Shown here piece after piece: positions 24,520-30,450 of a DNA stretch of 32,854 nucleotides. A model generated the notes under the pieces. That model saw nothing but the letters and a program-made list of their open reading frames with translations. It searched no databases and had not been told where the DNA came from. Location of the stretch: the NCBI GenBank assembly GCA_017554185.1, contig JAFZIU010000103.1, positions 1-32,854 on the forward strand, written 5' to 3'. The stretch's first letter is position 1. Each line of letters begins with the position of its first letter. Source of the stretch: Spirochaetia bacterium (GTDB lineage Bacteria > Spirochaetota > Spirochaetia > CADAEX01). A program made the translations under genes and the position numbers.

Positions 24520-25368
24520 ATGTACGGAGCTATTTTAGGCGACATAGTAGGCTCGCCATACGAATTTGAACCCATCAACACAACAGATTTCCCGCTTTTG
24601 AGCGACGATTCCATGTTCACCGACGACTCGGTCATGACCATAGCAGTGGCAGATGTGCTTTTAGGTGCAGGGAAGAATCCTGACGAGAAGGCTGTAAAGA
24701 TGGCCCTTATCAAGAGCTTCAAGAAGTGGGGAGCAAAGTATCCGTTTGCAGGCTACGGCGGACAGTTCCACCACTGGCTTTTCTCTGATATGACCGAGCC
24801 ATACTACAGCTTCGGGAACGGCTCTGCCATGCGGGTTTCGGCGGCAGGCTGGCTCTATGACACAATGGAGATGACCCGGAAGGCAGCCCGCTGGACTGCT
24901 GAGATTACACATAACCACCCCTTCGGGATCGACGGGGCCGAGGCAACTGCCGCAGCCATATTCATGGCCAGGAACGGCAAGAGCAAGCAGGAGATAAAGG
25001 ATTACATAAAGGAAGAGTTCGGCTACAATCTGGACCGCACATGTGACCAGATACGGCCCGACTATGGGTTCGACGAGAGCTGCCAGGGTACAGTGCCCGA
25101 GGCAATTGTGGCCTTCCTGGACAGCAAGGATTACGAGGATGCCATACGGCTGGCAGTATCCCTGGGCGGGGATGCCGACACCCTGGCCTGCATCACAGGG
25201 GGCATTGCCGAGGCTTACTATGGCATGTCACCCAAGCTTATCCAGGCCTGCCGTGACAGCCTTATGCCCGATATGTTGGCGGTACTGGATCGGTTTGACA
25301 AGGTGAAATTTGATATCCTTATTAAGGATTCACTTAATGAAATGCGGGATGCACAGTATAAAGGCTAA
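24520..25368 (+). CDS. ADP-ribosylglycohydrolase family protein (DraG-like)
   Basis: A 282-residue all-helical hydrolase. Di-metal site elements are visible: GAILGDIVGSPYEF at the start, FTDDSVMT near 38-45, the NGSAMRVS segment near 100, and the closing SLGGDADTLACITGGIAEA. These motifs match enzymes that remove ADP-ribose from proteins or hydrolyse related N-glycosides. Which substrate applies here cannot be said; no partner ADP-ribosyltransferase is in the window. The last 4 bp overlap the convergent Nudix gene. Confidence 0.92.
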   Translation: MYGAILGDIVGSPYEFEPINTTDFPLLSDDSMFTDDSVMTIAVADVLLGAGKNPDEKAVKMALIKSFKKWGAKYPFAGYGGQFHHWLFSDMTEPYYSFGNGSAMRVSAAGWLYDTMEMTRKAARWTAEITHNHPFGIDGAEATAAAIFMARNGKSKQEIKDYIKEEFGYNLDRTCDQIRPDYGFDESCQGTVPEAIVAFLDSKDYEDAIRLAVSLGGDADTLACITGGIAEAYYGMSPKLIQACRDSLMPDMLAVLDRFDKVKFDILIKDSLNEMRDAQYKG

Positions 25369-25751
25369 AGCAGTTTTTCCACCTTATCAAGTATGCTTAA
25401 ATCAGCAGGGAGCCAGTTCACAGTACGAAGTGTATCTTTAGTAAGCCAAGCAGCGTTCTCGTGTTCTAAAAGTTCCAGTTTGCCGGAGACCACAGAACAG
25501 AGATAGCAATCCATAGAAAGATGGAAAGTAGGGTAGTCATATTCTATTGTGTCGATATGGCTGCCCACTTCTATTTCTGTGGCCAGTTCTTCCTGGATCT
25601 CCCGCTTCAATGCTTCCTGTGGAGTTTCATCGGGCTCAACCTTTCCCCCGGGGAATTCCCAGCCGTCTTTGAACTCACCGTAGCCCCGCTGGGTGGCAAA
25701 CAGCTTGTGGTCGCGGATAATGATGGCGGCTACAACATGGATGGTCTTCAT
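25365..25751 (-). CDS. Nudix hydrolase (MutT/8-oxo-dGTP diphosphatase-like)
   Basis: A 128-residue enzyme. The Nudix box is complete: G at the start of GKVEPDETPQEALKREIQEE, with the REIQEEL core (about residues 37-59). It begins MKTIHVVAAIIIRDHKLFAT, typical of MutT-like (d)NTP pyrophosphohydrolases that cleanse oxidised nucleotides. Tyr and Trp residues near the end (WLTKDTLRTVNWLPAD) also fit MutT. A -10 box ends 6 nt before the ATG, so the message is probably leaderless; no ribosome site is seen. Confidence 0.9.
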   Translation of the reverse strand: MKTIHVVAAIIIRDHKLFATQRGYGEFKDGWEFPGGKVEPDETPQEALKREIQEELATEIEVGSHIDTIEYDYPTFHLSMDCYLCSVVSGKLELLEHENAAWLTKDTLRTVNWLPADLSILDKVEKLL

Positions 25752-25757
25752 AAGGAA

Positions 25758-25787
25758 AATATATAATTTTACTTTTTTTCATGTCAA
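25758..25787 (-). promoter_or_regulatory. promoter of the Nudix gene
   Basis: On the minus strand, TTGACA (25782-25787), an 18-bp spacer and TATATT (25758-25763). The predicted start coincides with the ATG at 25751. Its -35 faces the -35 of the RNA promoter on the plus strand within the dyad TGTCAA-7-TTGACA. Confidence 0.65.
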
Positions 25788-25794
25788 TTATTAG

Positions 25795-25822
25795 TTGACA
25801 TATCCATTTTTTATGGTATATT
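25795..25822 (+). promoter_or_regulatory. promoter of the small twin-hairpin RNA
   Basis: TTGACA (25795-25800), a 16-bp spacer and TATATT (25817-25822) on the plus strand, with predicted start near 25829. The 43-bp interval between the Nudix start and this site is taken up by the two divergent promoters. Confidence 0.7.
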
Positions 25823-25828
25823 TTAAGT

Positions 25829-25885
25829 ATCATCCCAGTAGGCAAAGGCCTGCTGCCGCCTCACCAAAGGGTGGGGTTTTTTTTT
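25829..25885 (+). ncRNA. ~57-nt twin-hairpin RNA/leader upstream of the NYN gene
   Basis: Downstream of a strong promoter lie two hairpins: CAGTAGGC (25836-25843) with GCCTGCTG (25848-25855), and CCTCACC (25859-25865) with GGTGGGG (25870-25876). Both carry the same AAAG loop. The second is followed by nine T (25877-25885), so it is an intrinsic terminator. A ribosome site GGAGG follows five bases later for the NYN gene. It may be an attenuating leader, a riboswitch of a class I do not recognise, or an RNA antitoxin whose terminator sets the RNA-to-protein ratio. RNA boundaries are predicted only. Confidence 0.6.
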
Positions 25886-25900
25886 CTTTGGAGGTAAATT

Positions 25901-26494
25901 ATTACAAGAGTTGCTTTTTTTATTGATGGCTTTAATCTCTATCATAGCTTAAAGGAATATGCCCCTGATTGTAGGTGGCTAAACTTACGTAAGCTGTGTG
26001 AAACATATATTAATCCTCAGAAAGAATATATAACAGATATTTATTATTTTTCAGCCTTAGCAACTCACAAATCAGTTGATAATATTTATAAACACCAAAA
26101 ATATATTGCCCGCCTTAAAGCAGAGAATATTATTCCAATTCTTGGGAAATTCAAACGCAAAGATAAAATATGTCCAGTATGTAAAAGTGCATTTATTTCT
26201 CATGAAGAAAAGCAGACAGATGTAAATATTGCACTGAAAATTGTTGCAGAGGGAATTTTGGGGAAATATGACACAGGTATTCTTGTGTCAGGTGATACGG
26301 ATATGATTCCTGCAATACAGACAATTAAGATATTAGGTTTGCCTGTTAGAATAGGAGTTTTATTCCCACTAGGCAGAAAAACAAAAGAACTTGAAAACTA
26401 TGCTGATTTCTCTATAAAAATCAAAGAAAAAGAATTACGGGCAAGCCTTTTTGAAGCAAGTACCTCTCCCCAAGGTTGGGTTCCTGTTAAATAA
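25901..26494 (+). CDS. NYN domain (LabA/PIN-like) ribonuclease, apparent ATT start
   Basis: An intact frame of 197 residues. The N-terminal strand reads ITRVAFFIDGFNLYHS, the hallmark of NYN/LabA proteins; later acids are in KQTDVNIALKIV and SGDTDMIPAI, completing the metal-binding centre, and a CPVC motif sits near 85. These are PIN-like RNases. No ATG, GTG or TTG lies in frame before position 26258, deep in the domain, while a TAA at 25895 bars any upstream start. The only fitting initiation codons are ATT at 25898 or 25901; GGAGG (25890-25894) is six bases before 25901. It may be poorly expressed by design (AUU starts are known for infC), inactivated by a start mutation, or reflect a sequence error. 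Strongly AT-rich codon use marks it as accessory DNA. Confidence 0.75.
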   Translation: MTRVAFFIDGFNLYHSLKEYAPDCRWLNLRKLCETYINPQKEYITDIYYFSALATHKSVDNIYKHQKYIARLKAENIIPILGKFKRKDKICPVCKSAFISHEEKQTDVNIALKIVAEGILGKYDTGILVSGDTDMIPAIQTIKILGLPVRIGVLFPLGRKTKELENYADFSIKIKEKELRASLFEASTSPQGWVPVK

Positions 26495-26548
26495 GATTTT
26501 AAATGACAAAAAACTATCTTGTTTCTTATTAAGTCTGAACTTAGGTAA

Positions 26549-26584
26549 TTTAGCAGAGGTAGGATGCGGGCCTGCGATTTTTTT
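26549..26584 (+). terminator. hairpin + T-run element, copy 1
   Basis: Starts TTTAGCAGAGGTAGGA and ends CCTGCGA followed by seven T. GCAG and CTGC can pair. A near-identical element occurs at 27072-27108. Being 54 bp after the NYN stop, it probably ends that transcript. Confidence 0.5.
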
Positions 26585-26635
26585 GTGGTAAAAAATAGAT
26601 AAATGGATTATAATAAAAAAAGTTAGAGTTGTTCG

Positions 26636-26830
26636 ATGAATATAACTGATATTTCAAAAGATTTTACAATCGATGATATTCACATAATTAGAGAACATAA
26701 TTATGAAATGACAAAAGATCTATCTTTTGCAGAGCGCCATTGTTATTATAATGCAAAGGCTGATTCCTTTTTACATGAGTACAGTATTTCTGAAGAACCT
26801 GCAAAATTTGTTTCAGAGGAAACAGAATGA
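26636..26830 (+). CDS. small conserved-looking protein, possible antitoxin
   Basis: A 64-residue acidic protein with pattern DISKDFTIDDIHIIREHNYE followed by MTKDLSFAERHCYYNAKAD. From memory, short proteins with the FTxxDIHxIRExxYExTK pattern are common in gut Firmicutes and spirochaetes beside small toxin genes; I cannot verify this. No such toxin follows directly. A TATAAT at 26609-26614 may be its -10 box; its ribosome site is weak. Its stop overlaps the ATG of a 39-codon basic frame by 4 nt (ATGA). AT-rich composition. Function unknown. Confidence 0.5.
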   Translation: MNITDISKDFTIDDIHIIREHNYEMTKDLSFAERHCYYNAKADSFLHEYSISEEPAKFVSEETE

Positions 26831-26946
26831 AAATATGCCGAATCAAAAAGTATATTTTGCCAAAGTCTATATTAAAAACTCGCCAATCTCTATATCGAAA
26901 ATACGCCAAAGTCTATACTGAAAGCGTATATTTAAACCCATCGTAA
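26827..26946 (+). CDS. possible 39-aa basic peptide, coupled to the upstream small gene
   Basis: A short frame beginning MKICRIKKYILPKSILKTRQ, with many Lys and Arg. Its ATG overlaps the preceding stop as ATGA. It reads through the first cluster of 23-bp repeats, so the open frame could be a by-product of the repeat. The high charge and the coupling are the only arguments for a real gene. Confidence 0.25.
   Translation: MKICRIKKYILPKSILKTRQSLYRKYAKVYTESVYLNPS
26859..26927. repeat. 23-bp imperfect tandem repeats, cluster 1 (three units)
   Basis: Units start at 26859, 26882 and 26905, exactly 23 bp apart. Shared core GCCAA-x-x-TCTATA, then an AAA run near unit position 17-19. The same core (CCAAA-x-TCT, then TGAA) recurs in cluster 2. 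Because 23 is not a multiple of three, the conservation is not due to a repeated peptide. Confidence 0.6.
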
Positions 26947-27003
26947 TGAAGATTATTATTTGTTTTATAAGAAATTAAGTAAAAAATGTATCTATAAATT
27001 TTT

Positions 27004-27072
27004 TTCAAGCCCTTGGTTGAAAAATCTCCAAACTCTTGGTTGAAAAGTTGCCAAAGTCTGGAGTGAATATGT
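27004..27072. repeat. 23-bp imperfect tandem repeats, cluster 2 (three units)
   Basis: Units start at 27004, 27027 and 27050. Units 1 and 2 share CTTGGTTGAAAA; unit 3 reads GCCAAAGTCTGGAGTGAA, linking the cluster to the first. It is directly followed by the hairpin/T-run element at 27072 and then the large helicase-like gene. The 77 bp between clusters is AT-rich with no clear unit. Confidence 0.6.
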
Positions 27073-27108
27073 TTAGCAGGGGTAGGACTCTAACCTGCGA
27101 TTTTTTTT
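27072..27108 (+). terminator. hairpin + T-run element, copy 2
   Basis: TTTAGCAGGGGTAGGA leads into a GCAGG/CCTGC stem with an inner TAG/CTA pairing, followed by GA and eight T. It would end a transcript through the repeat clusters. It differs from copy 1 mainly in the 6-bp centre. Confidence 0.65.
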
Positions 27109-27144
27109 ATAGTTTTTTTTCAAAGGATGCGCTATTATTAAGAT

Positions 27145-29205
27145 ATGATTGATCGATACTTTTATGAAAATTCGTTTTCTGGATTTCTTTCTCAATCTAA
27201 TGAAGAAATTTTCGGTATATTATCGTCAAATAATAATTTCAATTTAGTTCTTCAGCAAAAAGATGCATGGCTTGAAGAAATACCAATAATGAAAGATCTT
27301 ATAAAACATTTTTCAGTAGGGAGGATTATATTTGAATATTCTATTCCTAGGTTAGGGAAAAGGATAGATGTAGTTTTATTGTTCTCGGGGATTGTTTTTG
27401 TTCTAGAATTTAAAATTGGAGAAAAATCTTTTTTAACAAGTGATGTGGAACAAGTTTGGGACTATGCTTTGGATCTTAAGAACTTTCATGAAGCAAGTCA
27501 TGATAAAATAATTATTCCAGTTTTAATTGCAACAGATGCAAAAGAACGTTCATATAAGTATTCACCCTGTCGATATGATGATAAAGTTTTTGAACCTATT
27601 TGTACTAACAATGCTAGTCTGTATTCAATTATTAGAACGATATTAGATTCAAATAGTAATGATAATGAAGATCTTTTGTCTTGGGCTAATAGTAGATATT
27701 CACCAACCCCAACAATAATTCAAGCGGCAAGTGCATTGTTTAATAATCATTCTGTTGAAGAAATAACACGGAAAGAAGCATCTGATGAAGATTTAATAAA
27801 AACAAATAAATTTGTTATTGATGTTATTACCAAGGCTAAAACGAATAAAGAAAAAGCTATTTGTTTTGTTACTGGTGTGCCTGGAGCCGGAAAAACTTTA
27901 GTTGGATTACAGATTGCTATCGAACAATTTGATAAAACTGAATTAGGGAAAAGAGATCTTGCAGTTTATCTTTCTGGAAATTATCCATTGGTAAGTGTAT
28001 TAACAGAATCTTTAGCAAGAGATAAAAAGAGGAAAGAAGAACAGAAGAATAAAAAGAAATATCCAATTACAAAGGCTAGACGGGATGTTCATTCGTTTAT
28101 TCAGATTGTGCATCACTATAGAAATACTTTTTTGGAAAAAATTAAAGATCCAATACAGAATGGAATAATAGAAATTGATGAGTCAAAAATTCCTAAATAT
28201 AAAGATGATGGCTATGCAGAAGTAGAGCATGTTGCAATATTTGATGAGGCCCAAAGGGCATGGACCCAAGAGCAATTGTCTAGTTGGTTGAAGAGGAAAA
28301 AACATATTTCAAATTTTCCATATTCCGAGCCTGAATTTCTCATTTGGTCTTTGGATCAGAGACCGGATTGGGCTGTTATCATTTGTCTTGTCGGCGGAGG
28401 GCAAGAGATTAATACTGGTGAAGCTGGAATTGCAGAATGGATTAATGCTCTTAATAATAAATTCGCTCATTGGAAAGTATATATTTCAAATCAATTAACA
28501 GAAAAAGAATATGCAGAAGGAAAAGTAAAACAATTAATATCTAAAAATATTAATGTGATAGAAAATCCGTATCTTCACTTATCTGTTTCAATGCGTTCTT
28601 TCCGCTCAGAAAAGTTATCGACATTTGTTCATGAATTATTGGATTTAAATATTAAACAAGCTCAATCGTTATATGGTGAAATAAAAAATGTTTATCCAAT
28701 AGTTTTGACACGTTCTTTAAATGCAGCAAAGAAATGGTTGCGTGAAAAAGCTCGTGGTTCCGAGCGGTATGGAATGATAGTGTCTTCACAAGCTTATCGT
28801 CTTAAACCTTTGGCAATAGATGTTCGTTTTAAACCAGATACTGTTCATTGGTTCTTGGATGATAAAAATGATATCCGTTCTTCATTATTTCTTGAAGATG
28901 TTGCAACAGAGTTCGATATTCAGGGTCTTGAATTGGATTGGTCTTGTATTATTTGGGATGGGGATTTTAGATACTCTAATTCTGGTTGGAAAAACTATTC
29001 CTTTACTGGTAGTAAATGGAAGAACATTAGGGCTAATGAAAGAAAAATCTACCAACTTAATGCTTATCGCGTTTTGCTAACTCGTGCTAGACGAGGTATG
29101 ATTATAGTTGTTCCAGAAGGTTCTGATGAAGATGAAACACGTCTGCCGGATTATTATGACCCAACTTATGAATATTTAAAGCAGATAGGTTTGGAAACAA
29201 TATGA
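27145..29205 (+). CDS. PD-(D/E)XK nuclease-like + DUF2075 (SF1 helicase-like) protein
   Basis: A 686-residue protein. The N-terminal part has D75 (RIDVVLL), E88-x-K90 (VFVLEFKIG) and Q103, the pattern of PD-(D/E)XK nucleases. A P-loop ATPase follows: Walker A TGVPGAGKTLVG (243-254), Walker B VAIFDEAQRAW (363-373), a sensor-like ICLVGGGQEINTGE near 415, and a C-terminal LNAYRVLLTRARRG near 640, as in superfamily 1 helicases and DUF2075/Schlafen-type ATPases. It probably acts on nucleic acid; antiviral defence is a reasonable guess from neighbours. Very AT-rich codons contrast with flanking core genes. A TATTAT ends 8 bp before the ATG and no good ribosome site is seen. Its stop overlaps the next gene (ATGA). 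Confidence 0.82.
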   Translation: MIDRYFYENSFSGFLSQSNEEIFGILSSNNNFNLVLQQKDAWLEEIPIMKDLIKHFSVGRIIFEYSIPRLGKRIDVVLLFSGIVFVLEFKIGEKSFLTSDVEQVWDYALDLKNFHEASHDKIIIPVLIATDAKERSYKYSPCRYDDKVFEPICTNNASLYSIIRTILDSNSNDNEDLLSWANSRYSPTPTIIQAASALFNNHSVEEITRKEASDEDLIKTNKFVIDVITKAKTNKEKAICFVTGVPGAGKTLVGLQIAIEQFDKTELGKRDLAVYLSGNYPLVSVLTESLARDKKRKEEQKNKKKYPITKARRDVHSFIQIVHHYRNTFLEKIKDPIQNGIIEIDESKIPKYKDDGYAEVEHVAIFDEAQRAWTQEQLSSWLKRKKHISNFPYSEPEFLIWSLDQRPDWAVIICLVGGGQEINTGEAGIAEWINALNNKFAHWKVYISNQLTEKEYAEGKVKQLISKNINVIENPYLHLSVSMRSFRSEKLSTFVHELLDLNIKQAQSLYGEIKNVYPIVLTRSLNAAKKWLREKARGSERYGMIVSSQAYRLKPLAIDVRFKPDTVHWFLDDKNDIRSSLFLEDVATEFDIQGLELDWSCIIWDGDFRYSNSGWKNYSFTGSKWKNIRANERKIYQLNAYRVLLTRARRGMIIVVPEGSDEDETRLPDYYDPTYEYLKQIGLETI

Positions 29206-29411
29206 AAACAAAGTTTAAAGTCGGAGATACTATCTCTTGGTATTGTGATAAAGATCAATGTATACACAAAGCAGTAGTTGAATTTGTAAATTATGCTGGA
29301 GTTGGATATCCTGATATAAACTATGAAGTTAAAACTATCTGTAGTGGACGAATGAAAACCTTATTTGTTGATGAATATGATGCTATGGAAAAGGATTTGC
29401 TTTGGGAATAA
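29202..29411 (+). CDS. small protein coupled to the DUF2075 gene
   Basis: A 69-residue protein beginning MKTKFKVGDTISWYCDKDQC, mostly beta by pattern, with no motif that I can name. ATGA overlap with the helicase-like gene means coupled translation, so it may bind or regulate that protein. Its last codons and stop (GGGAATAA) are shared with the recurrent island repeat, so the original 3' end may have been replaced. Confidence 0.6.
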   Translation: MKTKFKVGDTISWYCDKDQCIHKAVVEFVNYAGVGYPDINYEVKTICSGRMKTLFVDEYDAMEKDLLWE

Positions 29412-29439
29412 AAAAGCCTGTACCGTCTGATACAGGCTT
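29410..29439 (-). terminator. intrinsic terminator of the truncated Rpn gene
   Basis: AAGCCTGTA (29414-29422) pairs with TACAGGCTT (29431-29439) around the loop CCGTCTGA; on the minus strand a T run follows. The same hairpin and loop recur at 30106-30135 and 30865-30894. Confidence 0.75.
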
Positions 29440-29460
29440 CATGTAATAAGTTTGCTTTGA

Positions 29461-29742
29461 TTACAGTGCTTCCACCTGCTCAGCAGTAAGCCCGGTGATT
29501 TTTACTATGGTTTCGACAGGGATGTTTTCGGCCTTCATGCCACGGGCTGCTGTTTCAAGGCCTTGCTGTTCACCAATCTCAACACCTTCTTCTAATCCTT
29601 TGTCATGAGCAGCAATGCGGAAGGCCTCTCTATCAACTTCTGCTTTATATCTCATCTCCTGTATTGCCCATTCTCTTTCATCATCACTTATGGTCATAAG
29701 AATCTCTCCTGCCTCCCGTATCCCTTCATCGCTGCTCATTAT
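29461..29742 (-). pseudogene. 5'-truncated Rpn/PD-(D/E)XK family gene (C-terminal fragment)
   Basis: A 93-codon frame (MSSDEGIREAGEILMTISDD onward) matches the last third of the intact gene at 30916-31785, ending in the identical KITGLTAEQVEAL. The nuclease domain is missing: the homology begins abruptly beside the AT-rich repeat. Compared with the intact copy it has an insertion (GVEIGEQQGLETAARG). A second ATG at 29697 (MTISDDERE) has GGAG eight bases before it, so a 78-residue product is possible. It could be a dead remnant or a working small form that binds full-length Rpn. Confidence 0.7.
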
Positions 29743-29747
29743 AACAC

Positions 29748-29801
29748 ATTTTGCTTCAATTTTTGAGAAAAAAAGTTGAAAAATTTTTAGGGAATAAAAA
29801 A
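29748..29801. repeat. island repeat, copy A (AT-rich block without hairpin)
   Basis: Starts ATTTTGCTTCAATTTTTGAG and ends GGGAATAAAAAA. Near-identical blocks occur at 30051, 30817 and, shorter, 31834. Here the usual hairpin is replaced by the TTGACA of the next promoter. Confidence 0.75.
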
Positions 29802-29802
29802 G

Positions 29803-29831
29803 TTGACATTTCATTTTGCGTGAAGTATATT
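29803..29831 (+). promoter_or_regulatory. near-consensus promoter of the ~88-nt RNA
   Basis: TTGACA (29803-29808), a 17-bp spacer and TATATT (29826-29831) on the plus strand; predicted start near 29838. Confidence 0.78.
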
Positions 29832-30059
29832 TTATTTAACTTGAGGGTTGTTACTCTCAGGGCCCGAAGGTGAAAGCTGTCGGGCAGCCATAAAGAGGTT
29901 CTCTTTTGAGAGCCTCTTTTCTTTTACTATATATGTTCCATAATTACCTTTATTATCTTCAATAACTACAACAAAACCATCATATGTGTTCATAACAGAA
30001 TTAAGCTTTCCGTTTATCCATTGGACTGCCTTATATACTGCAAAAATTTTAATTTTGCT
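29832..30059 (-). pseudogene. open gene fragment lacking a start, abutting the island repeat
   Basis: An open stretch of about 75 codons on the minus strand reads IFAVYKAVQWINGKLNSVMN then TYDGFVVVIEDNKGNYGTYI and runs to a TAA at 29832. The upstream side is a TGA inside the island repeat. The only ATG gives 53 residues. The first 50 residues look like real protein; the last 25 run through the small-RNA hairpins. It looks like a gene cut at its 5' end by the repeat, as the truncated Rpn was. Family not recognised. Confidence 0.35.
29838..29925 (+). ncRNA. unassigned ~88-nt small RNA
   Basis: Between a near-consensus promoter and a strong terminator. Predicted parts: a short TGAG/CTCA stem (29842-29859), a GCCCGA/TCGGGC stem (29862-29867 with 29880-29885), and an 11-bp terminator stem (29893-29903 with 29908-29918) with TTTT loop and trailing T-rich tract. 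No plus-strand gene follows, so it is not a leader. It overlaps, in antisense, the end of a gene fragment read on the other strand. I do not recognise its family. Confidence 0.6.
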
Positions 30060-30136
30060 TCAATTTTTGAGAAAAAAGTTTGAAAAATTTTAGTTGGGGA
30101 AAAATAAAAAAGCCTGTACCGTCTGATACTGGCTTC
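30051..30136. repeat. island repeat, copy B (AT-rich block + hairpin)
   Basis: AATTTTGCTTCAATTTTTGA through the hairpin AAGCCTGTA-CCGTCTGA-TACTGGCTT (one stem mismatch). On the minus strand the hairpin with its T run terminates the toxin-antitoxin operon. Confidence 0.78.
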
Positions 30137-30165
30137 TTGAAATCCATACTGGTTGTATTGATGAT

Positions 30166-30450
30166 TCAATCCATCGGCATTGGAACAAGAGTATATCCAA
30201 TTGCATTCAGCACTTTGAATACTGTAGAAAAGGCTGGATTTCCCTGCGGGGACAACGCCTTATACAAGCCCTCTCTGGTAATTCCAGCTTCTCTTGCGGT
30301 TTTAGCCATTCCTCTTGCTCGTGCTATAGTATCTATTGCTTTAAGTAGTTCAGCAGGATCATTCTCTTTTGCAACTTCTGCCAGATATCCAGCCTGGAGT
30401 TCTTCATTATCAAGGTATTCTGCTGCGTCAAATTTCGATAATATTACCAT
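30166..30450 (-). CDS. HigA-type (XRE-like) addiction-module antidote protein
   Basis: A 94-residue DNA-binding antitoxin. N-terminal FDAAEYLDNEELQAGYLAEV is typical of the probable addiction-module antidote family; the helix-turn-helix is at about 50-85 (AREAGITREGLYKALSPQGN). It is expected to neutralise the toxin encoded just upstream and to repress the operon. AAGGAG lies seven bases before the ATG, inside the toxin's 3' end; the genes overlap by 23 bp. The toxin-first order is that of HigBA-like pairs. Nothing is truncated. Confidence 0.9.
   Translation of the reverse strand: MVILSKFDAAEYLDNEELQAGYLAEVAKENDPAELLKAIDTIARARGMAKTAREAGITREGLYKALSPQGNPAFSTVFKVLNAIGYTLVPMPMD

Noticed and set aside
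26859-27072. CRISPR array
   Set aside because: Units are contiguous and imperfect with no unique spacers between constant repeats, and no cas genes are nearby.
29838-29925. Resemblance of CAGG-x-CC-CGAA-GG in the small RNA to the conserved tip of SRP (4.5S) RNA
   Set aside because: The flanking arms do not form the long SRP stem, and the alternative GCCCGA/TCGGGC pairing is better; the similarity is too short.
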